Notes under the pieces: generated by a model | What the model was told of the DNA's origin: nothing | What the model saw: the letters and a program-made list of their open reading frames with translations, nothing else | Databases searched by the model: none | Source of the DNA: an uncultured bacterium | GTDB taxonomy: Bacteria > Planctomycetota > UBA8108 > UBA1146 | Length of the DNA stretch: 44,602 nt | NCBI GenBank assembly: GCA_937876125.1 | Contig: CALEHF010000310.1 | Location: 1 to 44,602, forward strand | Direction of reading: 5' to 3' | Made by a program: the position numbers and the translations under genes | Shown: piece after piece, positions 16,577-23,206 of the stretch | Layout of the letters: every line of letters starts with the position of its first letter | How positions within the stretch are numbered: the first letter of the stretch is position 1

Positions 16577-19395
16577 CCGACGTTCCCGGGTCTGGTGTGC
16601 CGGACCTGAGCGCTGCGCCATCTCTCAATGCGCACTTCCAGGCCTCTCGTCTCCGCTACGACACCTGGACCCACCTCAAGTCCCTCACTCGGCGTCTCGC
16701 TGACCAGCCCACCGATGCTCGGGCCCTCGCTCAGATCAGGGAGGCGCTCGAACTGCTCGCCCCCATCGAGTCGTACTGGGCGTTCCCCGGTCGGCGGAAC
16801 TTCGCACAGCTCGAGCGCCTCCTCGAGGAGCCCGACTACCATCGGCTCAGCACGTTGGTCCAGCGCATCGCGCGCGCCCTTGCGGGTCAGACCTATCGTC
16901 GACGACACGTTCCTCTCGTCGAAGGAGAAGAGTGGGACGAGGACGAGGAAGAACGCGACTCGGTCCAGATGAGCTACGGAGCGAAGTTCGGGCAGGCTCT
17001 CGCCTACTTCGAAGTGGTGGTCGTGGACCAGATCTCGGAGCAAGCCGAAGAGGCGCTCCGCAGTGGGTTGCGTGCCATGCGGCGCCCGGAGGACAAGTTC
17101 CACTACGACGTCGTCGTCGTGCCCAGCTTCGAGGATGCGTTGATCGCAATTCTCTTCAATCCGAACGTGCAGGCGGTGGTCATCAAGTATGGCTTTCCGT
17201 TCCGATCGAGGCACGAGTTGGGGACGCTGGCAAGCTACCTCAAAGGACTGAATCAAGAGGTGTTCGACCGCAGCGAGCCGGAAGAGCGAGCCGAGCTCCT
17301 CGCCCGTCTCATCGCGAGTCTTCGCCCCGAACTCGACCTCTATCACGTGACCGAAGCGACGGTGGAGGAGAGCGCGGGGATGACGAATCCGATCTTCCGG
17401 CGCGTCTTCTACCGGCAGGAAGACTACCTCGAACTCCACCTCAATTTCCTGCGGGGAGTCCGCTCTCGCTACCGGACCCCCTTCTTCCATGCACTGCGCG
17501 AATACGCCGAGCAACCGACCGGGGTGTTCCACGCCATGCCGATTTCCCGCGGCAAGTCGATCCTGAACTCGCACTGGATCCCGGACATGGCGGCGTTCTA
17601 CGGCATCAATATCTTCTTGGCGGAGACCTCGGCTACTTCGGGGGGGCTCGACAGCCTGCTCGACCCGCACGGAACGATCAAGGAGTCGCAAGAGCTCGTC
17701 GCCCGTGCGTTCGGCTCACGGCGTAGCTACTTCGTGACGAACGGCACGACCGCTGCGAACAAGATCGTGGTGCAAGGGATCACCCGCCCCGGGGACATCG
17801 TCCTCGTCGATCGCGACTGCCACAAGTCGCATCACTACGCCCTGGTTCTCACCGGAGCGCGTGTGGTCTACATGGATGCGTACCCGCTGCACGACTTCTC
17901 GATGTACGGCGCGGTGCCGATCTCGGAGATCACGAAGCGCCTGCTCGAGCTGAAGGAAGCGGGGGAACTCGACAAGGTCCGCCTCCTTATCCTCACCAAC
18001 TGCACGTTCGATGGGATCGTCTATCACCCCGAGCGGGTGATGGAGGCGTGTCTCGCGATCAAGCCCGATCTCCTTTTCTTGTGGGACGAGGCCTGGTTCG
18101 GATTCGCGCGCTTCTCCCCGACCTATCGGCCGCGGACGGCGATGGAGTCGGCGCGTCGCTTGACTGAGCGGTACCGCAGTGCCGAGTATCGGGAACTGTA
18201 CGAGGCGGCCGAGGACCCGTCGTCCCTCCCCGACCCCGATCGGGTGAAGGTCCGCGTGTATGCCACCCAATCGACGCACAAGACCCTGACCGCGCTGCGC
18301 CAGGGGTCGATGATCCACACCTTCGACCAGGAGTTCCACTCGGTCGAGGACGCCTTCCGAGACTCCTACATGACCCACACCTCGACCTCGCCCAACTATC
18401 AGATCCTCGCCAGTCTCGATCTGGGGCGCCGGCAGGTCGAGCTCGAGGGGTTCGAGTTGGTCTCGAAGCAGGTCGAGCTCGCGATGCTGCTCCGCGAGAA
18501 GATCCACCAGCACCCGCTCCTGACCAAGTGGTTCCGCTTCCTGACCGTGCGCGATCTCATCCCCGAGGAGCATCGCCCCTCGGGAGCGCTCGGGTACTTC
18601 GATGCGTCGAACAATTCGTGGTCTCCGATGATGACCGCCTGGGCCGATGACGAATTCGTGCTCGATCCGACCCGGCTCACGCTCTACATCGGGAAAACCG
18701 GCGTCGATGGTGACACGTTCAAGAAGGAATACCTGATGGCCCGCCACGGGATTCAGGTCAACAAGACCAGTCGCAACACTGTGCTGTTCATGACCAACAT
18801 CGGAACGTCGCGAAGTTCGGTGGCGCACCTGCTCGATGCGTTGGTGCGCTTGGCGCTGGAGTTCGAGCGTCGTGACGAGGAAGAGAGCAGTTTCGAGCGG
18901 ACCGCGCGGGAACGGGCCTCGGCCCACCTGAGTGTCGACCTTCCTCCGCTCCCCGACTTCAGCTGTTTCCACCCTCGGTTCCGTCAGAACCCGAAGACGT
19001 GCGATGGTGATCTTCGGACCGCATTCTTCCTCGGGAACGATGAAACCCGTTGCGAGTACTTTCCCCTCGGAGATCGCGAAATCGATCGCAAGATGGATGC
19101 GGGACGAGAGCTGGTCTCCGCCGGATTCGTCACACCGTATCCTCCTGGGTTCCCGATTCTCGTTCCGGGGCAGGTCGTCAGCCGTGAGATCCTCGCCTAC
19201 ATTCGAGCGCTCGACACGAAGGAGATCCACGGCTTTCGCGCCGAGTTGGGGTTGCGGGTGATCACCGAGGGAGCGCTCCGAGAAACCCCGTGCGGAAGTT
19301 CCGCGGCGGACGCAGCCACGGCGCGCCCCAGTTCCGATCGTTCGAAAACGACTCCCGAGAGGGAATCCATCCCTGAAGGTGAAGGAAAGCGATGA
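16573..19395 (+). CDS. Orn/Lys/Arg decarboxylase family protein (fold-type I PLP)
   Basis: A 940-residue PLP enzyme of the large biodegradative basic amino-acid decarboxylase family (SpeC, CadA, AdiA relatives), producing a di- or polyamine and CO2. The N-terminal part (to about residue 290) contains a wing-like domain (YDVVVVPSFEDALIAILFNP). The PLP domain follows, with FVTNGTTAANKIVVQG, DEAWFGFARF and the lysine motif ATQSTHKTLTALRQG (Lys570). A C-terminal domain continues past residue 770. It is about 200 residues longer than E. coli relatives, mainly at the N-terminus and in a polar C-terminal tail. The start overlaps the amidase stop (ATGA) and the stop overlaps the ATP-grasp start (ATGA). 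Whether it acts on ornithine, lysine, arginine or a modified amino acid cannot be told from sequence. Confidence 0.9.
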   Translation: MTDVPGSGVPDLSAAPSLNAHFQASRLRYDTWTHLKSLTRRLADQPTDARALAQIREALELLAPIESYWAFPGRRNFAQLERLLEEPDYHRLSTLVQRIARALAGQTYRRRHVPLVEGEEWDEDEEERDSVQMSYGAKFGQALAYFEVVVVDQISEQAEEALRSGLRAMRRPEDKFHYDVVVVPSFEDALIAILFNPNVQAVVIKYGFPFRSRHELGTLASYLKGLNQEVFDRSEPEERAELLARLIASLRPELDLYHVTEATVEESAGMTNPIFRRVFYRQEDYLELHLNFLRGVRSRYRTPFFHALREYAEQPTGVFHAMPISRGKSILNSHWIPDMAAFYGINIFLAETSATSGGLDSLLDPHGTIKESQELVARAFGSRRSYFVTNGTTAANKIVVQGITRPGDIVLVDRDCHKSHHYALVLTGARVVYMDAYPLHDFSMYGAVPISEITKRLLELKEAGELDKVRLLILTNCTFDGIVYHPERVMEACLAIKPDLLFLWDEAWFGFARFSPTYRPRTAMESARRLTERYRSAEYRELYEAAEDPSSLPDPDRVKVRVYATQSTHKTLTALRQGSMIHTFDQEFHSVEDAFRDSYMTHTSTSPNYQILASLDLGRRQVELEGFELVSKQVELAMLLREKIHQHPLLTKWFRFLTVRDLIPEEHRPSGALGYFDASNNSWSPMMTAWADDEFVLDPTRLTLYIGKTGVDGDTFKKEYLMARHGIQVNKTSRNTVLFMTNIGTSRSSVAHLLDALVRLALEFERRDEEESSFERTARERASAHLSVDLPPLPDFSCFHPRFRQNPKTCDGDLRTAFFLGNDETRCEYFPLGDREIDRKMDAGRELVSAGFVTPYPPGFPILVPGQVVSREILAYIRALDTKEIHGFRAELGLRVITEGALRETPCGSSAADAATARPSSDRSKTTPERESIPEGEGKR

Positions 19396-20870
19396 CCCAG
19401 AAGAAGCTGAAGGGCCTCTCCGACATCCGTCGGTTCTTCCATCGGAACGACACTCCGATCTACTTCGTCAGCGCGACGAACTTCAACCTGTTGGGGATCG
19501 ACGAATGGGTTCGAAACTTTCGTCACATCAACTACATCGATTGCTTCGACGGACGGCACCCGAACACCTTCGTGCCCACCCGGGGTCTTCATGAGGAGTT
19601 CGGAAGCATCGAAGAGATCGTCAACTACCTCCTTCAGCACAAGGAAACCGTCGAGTGGGTCAGGGAGCGCGCGCGCCGGCGGGACCTGACCGAGAATCCC
19701 GGGAAAGCCGTCTTCCTGATGTTCGACGAGAAGTCCGAGGAGATCTGCAACGAACTTGGTCTCGACGTGTGGTTCCCGGCGGCCGGGCTTCGTTCGAGAG
19801 TCGACAACAAGATCGAGACGGTGCGGATCGGCGACCGGGCCGGGGTCCCCAGTGTCCCGAACGTTCTCGCCGCGGTGAAGTCGTGGTCCGATCTGCAGAA
19901 GGCGGGGAAGGAACTCGGCGACGATTGGGTCGTCCAGACCGCGTTCGGAGATTCTGGCCACACGACATTCTTTATCTCGAACGAAGACGAGTACGCCGAG
20001 CACGCGGATGAGATCGCCGCTGAGTCCGAGGTGAAAATCATGAAGCGGATCCGCTGCCGCGGCTCCGCGATCGAGGCGTGTACGACGCAGCAAGGGACGA
20101 TCGTGGGTCCGCTCATGACCGAGCTGGTCGGGTTTCCCGAACTCACGCCGTATCGGGGTGGCTGGTGCGGCAACGAGATCTTTGCGGGGGCATTCACCGA
20201 GAGCATTCGCCAGCAAGCGGTCGCATACACCTTCGCGTTCGGGGAGCAGTTGCGACAAGAGGGGTACCGCGGATACTTCGAGCTCGACTTCCTGGTCGAT
20301 CTCGACGAGGACCGACTTTACCTCGGTGAGCTGAACCCGCGGATCACCGGTGCGAGTAGTATCACCAATCACGCGGCCTTCGCGCACGCCGACGCGCCAC
20401 TGTTCCTCTTCCATCTCCTCGAGTTCTCGGGAGTCGAATTCGAATTCGATGTGGAGGACCTGAACGCGCGGTGGTCCGACCCCGACAACATCGACGAGTG
20501 GAGTCAGCTCGTCGTGAAGCACGTCAGCGACGATATCGATCACGTCGTCGAGGCCCCCGAGTCGGGGATCTGGCGTCTGCCCCCGGGTGGGGAGCTCGAG
20601 TACGCGCGGTTCGACTACCACCGTCGCGCGGTCGAGACCGAGAACGAGGGGTTCTGGTTACGGATCTGCGGCAAGGGGGACTACCGGTACGAGGGCGCTG
20701 ACCTGGGCATCCTGATTACCCGGGGGCGACTGATGACCGAGGACTTCGAGCTGACCGAGCGTGCGCGCGCCTGGATTGATGGGCTGCGCGGACGATACCG
20801 GGGGGAGGCGCTGGGGGCGCGGGATCCGAGCGTCGAAGTGCTCTCGGCGGGGTCGTTCAAGATTCTCTGA
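19392..20870 (+). CDS. ATP-grasp ligase (carboxylate-amine ligase type, biotin-carboxylase-like)
   Basis: A 492-residue ATP-grasp protein. An N-terminal nucleotide-binding-like domain (PIYFVSATNFNLLGIDE) precedes the ATP-grasp core. VVQTAFGDSGHTTFFIS near residue 180 acts as the flexible ATP loop, and YLGELNPRITGASS near residue 312 holds the metal-binding Glu and Asn. No biotin-carrier or carboxyltransferase gene is nearby, so despite distant likeness to biotin carboxylase it more likely forms an amide or peptide-like bond, activating a carboxylate as acyl phosphate. The start overlaps the decarboxylase stop (ATGA), with AAGGA just upstream. Being tightly coupled to the decarboxylase, it probably ligates the amine product, or the amino acid before decarboxylation. 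The partner carboxylate is unknown. Confidence 0.8.
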   Translation: MTQKKLKGLSDIRRFFHRNDTPIYFVSATNFNLLGIDEWVRNFRHINYIDCFDGRHPNTFVPTRGLHEEFGSIEEIVNYLLQHKETVEWVRERARRRDLTENPGKAVFLMFDEKSEEICNELGLDVWFPAAGLRSRVDNKIETVRIGDRAGVPSVPNVLAAVKSWSDLQKAGKELGDDWVVQTAFGDSGHTTFFISNEDEYAEHADEIAAESEVKIMKRIRCRGSAIEACTTQQGTIVGPLMTELVGFPELTPYRGGWCGNEIFAGAFTESIRQQAVAYTFAFGEQLRQEGYRGYFELDFLVDLDEDRLYLGELNPRITGASSITNHAAFAHADAPLFLFHLLEFSGVEFEFDVEDLNARWSDPDNIDEWSQLVVKHVSDDIDHVVEAPESGIWRLPPGGELEYARFDYHRRAVETENEGFWLRICGKGDYRYEGADLGILITRGRLMTEDFELTERARAWIDGLRGRYRGEALGARDPSVEVLSAGSFKIL

Positions 20871-20958
20871 TCGGGACACCTGTTCGATCGCTCGTCGGTG
20901 GAATCAGTCCGTGCAGCCAGTTCTTTCATCGGGGTCGGCAGCAGGAAACGCAGGAGCC

Positions 20959-21954
20959 ATGCGTATCGATGTTGAGGCGGTCGACGAGGATGAGCCGGGG
21001 CCGGCGTGGCTCGGGGCTTTCGAACGGCACGCCGAGGCCTATCTACGCTGGTACGCAACCCCGGGCGGCGGACCGCGACCGACGTTCCTCGAGTGCGAGA
21101 CGGCGATCACACGGTACCTCCCGGAGTGGCTCTCCACTTGGAAACAACTCTGTGAGCTGGTCGGTGGGGGGGATCTCGAGGCGCGCTTTCTTTCCCTCTA
21201 TCGACCTCCTCCGTACGTCCACGGCTGTTCGCAGGCGGTGCTGGCGCGACCGAAGCCGTTCCTCGTCCGCAACTACGATTACGCGCCGCAACTTTGGGAT
21301 GCGATGCTGCTGCGCTCGTCGTGGAACGGGAAAAAGGTCCTTGCGGTCACCGATTGTTGGGTCGGAGTGCTCGACGGAGTGAACGAGGCGGGTCTCGCCA
21401 TCTCCTTGAGTTTCGGAGGGAGCCCCGAAGTCGGAGTGGGATTCGGCGCCCCGCTCGTCCTGCGCGTCGCTCTCGAGACGTGCCAGAATGCGCACGAAGC
21501 CGCGCGCCTCTTTCGACGCGTTCCGATTCACATGGCCTACAACATCGTGATGATCGATCGGACCGGAGATTTCTTCACCGCGTTCACCGCGCCGCATCGT
21601 CCGACGATCGTCCGCAGAACGCCCGCCTCGACCAACCACCAAGATCGCATCGCCTGGCCGCGACACGCTTATGCGACGGCGACTCTCGAGCGTGAGCGAC
21701 ACCTCTACGCCCGGCTTGCCACTCCACACCTCGAGCCGGATGCGCTGGTCGATGCGTTCCTCATGCCGCCATTGCGGTCGATTCACTACGATCGCGGCTT
21801 CGGGACGCTCTATACCGCAGCGTACCGACCGACCGAGGGGGAGCTCGTCCTCCACTGGCCGGGGAATTCGTGGCGCCACACCCTCGATCAGTGCGACGTC
21901 GGCACTCGCACGATCGAGTTCCCCGATCCGCCAGGGGCGATGGTTTCCCCGTGA
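20959..21954 (+). CDS. C45-family autoproteolytic Ntn acyltransferase/hydrolase
   Basis: A 331-residue protein resembling the C45 group of N-terminal-nucleophile hydrolases (acyl-CoA:6-aminopenicillanate acyltransferase and bacterial relatives). YVHGCSQAVL places a probable autoprocessing Gly-Cys junction before Cys90. The nearby PFLVRNYDY matches the family's Arg-Asn-Tyr-Asp block, and GVLDGVNEAGLAISL fits the substrate-pocket region. Self-cleavage would give an 89-residue alpha chain and a 242-residue beta chain. Such enzymes transfer or hydrolyse acyl groups on amines, which fits a cluster that makes an amine and has an ATP-dependent ligase. The ATG at 20959 follows GGAG by 2 nt, which is close, so a GTG at 20911 is possible. 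The gap from the ligase gene is 88 nt. Confidence 0.8.
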   Translation: MRIDVEAVDEDEPGPAWLGAFERHAEAYLRWYATPGGGPRPTFLECETAITRYLPEWLSTWKQLCELVGGGDLEARFLSLYRPPPYVHGCSQAVLARPKPFLVRNYDYAPQLWDAMLLRSSWNGKKVLAVTDCWVGVLDGVNEAGLAISLSFGGSPEVGVGFGAPLVLRVALETCQNAHEAARLFRRVPIHMAYNIVMIDRTGDFFTAFTAPHRPTIVRRTPASTNHQDRIAWPRHAYATATLERERHLYARLATPHLEPDALVDAFLMPPLRSIHYDRGFGTLYTAAYRPTEGELVLHWPGNSWRHTLDQCDVGTRTIEFPDPPGAMVSP

Positions 21955-22063
21955 TCTTCCTGAGAGAACAGAGGTCGGGGTGCCTGACGCAGATTCTCAT
22001 TCAGCAGTTTCTCGGCGGGTGAATCAAAGCAACTTCACGAAACCGGCTTCTTGGAATAAATCA

Positions 22064-22225
22064 TCACCCGATGAAGTGGACCGCGGCACAAATCCGGTAG
22101 CGGTAGCCCAGCGCGACGCCGGGTTCCGGCGAGGATCAGGACGCCCAGCAGAAGGTGCATATCCACACCACCCAGGGGCTCGAGCCACTCCAACCCCGGG
22201 TACTTGAAGAGGAACGAGGGGCCGG
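22064..22225 (-). pseudogene. HTTM-type (vitamin K-dependent gamma-carboxylase-like) fragment
   Basis: Reading the minus strand, one frame gives FLFKYPGLEWLEPLGG and then MHLLLGVLILAGT. After a +1 frameshift near 22118-22121 it continues VALGYRYRICAAVHFIG and then meets two stop codons. This pattern (aromatic-rich loop, hydrophobic helix, GxxYR, hydrophobic helix) is what I associate with HTTM membrane proteins. Only about 50 residues survive, without a start, so it is a relic. The family call rests on pattern memory only. Confidence 0.6.
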
Positions 22226-22597
22226 TGAATTACTTCTCGCAGTCGGACGGGAGGCGAAACGAGGTTCAGGGCAGTCTCGGCTCCAAGTATCCGACCGCGA
22301 CCCGATGGCCCGGTGACGACCGTTACCTGGACGCGAGTGGTCTCGCGCGACCGAGAGCCGGCCACCCCCTCGCCATCGGAAGGACCGCCGCCGCGTTCCT
22401 GACCACCCGAGATCCCGGCGCACGGATGGTGAGCGAATTGCTGGGCACCGCATCGGTCCCAATTGCCCTCGAGATCCTCGTCCCGTGTTGGAAGTCTTGG
22501 TGCTCATTGCCCCATTGTCGGCAGAATGGCTTCGCAAAGTGCGCCACCTCTCCGAATCTCGAGTGGTCCTGCAGACGATCCCGAGCGAAAGGCCTTC
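22226..22597. other. Decayed intergenic stretch
   Basis: No intact gene. A short plus-strand frame from a GTG at 22485 to a TGA ending at 22619 reads plausibly (EVLVLIAPLSAEWLRKVRHL) and looks like a piece of a real protein rather than noise, but I cannot name it. Together with the relics on either side it marks a zone of gene erosion. Confidence 0.35.
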
Positions 22598-22825
22598 ATG
22601 CGCCTATCTTCGAAGCTGATCGCGATCTTCATGCTCGCGACGCTCACCATTCTGACCATCGACTCGGTGATCATGGTGAAACGGCAGATCGCGGTGTTTC
22701 GCGCTGATCTCGAAAACGATGCGGTTCGCGTCGTCGAGACGACCAGCGAGATCCTCGCCAAGGTCGCCCCCGTCAGTGGGGCGGAATTCGCGCTCTCGCT
22801 CCTCGACGGTGCCGCGACCTGGCCA
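22598..22825 (+). pseudogene. N-terminal stub of a membrane sensor (histidine kinase-like)
   Basis: From the ATG at 22598 the frame gives MRLSSKLIAIFMLATLTILT, a transmembrane helix, and then VKRQIAVFRADLENDAVRVV and a short periplasmic-looking region. This resembles the beginning of sensor histidine kinases or chemoreceptors. Recognisable sequence ends near residue 75. The frame stays open to 23056 but reads as low-quality coding, and no HAMP, HisKA or ATPase domain follows before PEP carboxylase. It is most likely what remains of a truncated sensor gene. Confidence 0.6.
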
Positions 22826-23206
22826 GTTTCGATCCAATGCCGTCCTGTACATCTAATTATCCCTCCCTCCCAAAGAGCGATGTTGCAACGGTTTGAGATG
22901 CACTTCGTCGGGGTCGAGATTCGGGCACCATGCGCAGCAAGAACGACTCTATCTTCCCTTTCAGCTTGCACGTCGTCTCGGTTGCATGCTGGCTGCAGCA
23001 GCACCAAAACGACGCGACTCGAGTGGGGGTCGATGGTCTTCGATCTGGCGGCTTGAGACGGAGGATGTACACCGGGCGCTGAGGTCCGCCGATCGGCGGG
23101 TTTTCCCCGGTCATCCCGTTGCCGCGCTGCCTCGGGTGTGCGAAGACGCACCGGTCCGAACGCATCGATCCGCAGAAGCCCCTTCCCGAACGATCCGAGG
23201 TCCGCC
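22826..23206. other. Gene-free stretch upstream of PEP carboxylase
   Basis: About 380 bp with no supportable gene. A perfect 14-nt palindrome (CCGCCGATCGGCGG) at 23086-23099 is followed by GTTTTCC. As a 5-bp stem with a GATC loop it could be a weak terminator for whatever was transcribed from the left, or a binding site in the PEP carboxylase promoter region. Confidence 0.35.

Noticed and set aside
22485..22619. 45-codon plus-strand frame with protein-like sequence
   Set aside because: Too short, no ribosome-binding site and no confident family; mentioned as possible debris, not as a gene.
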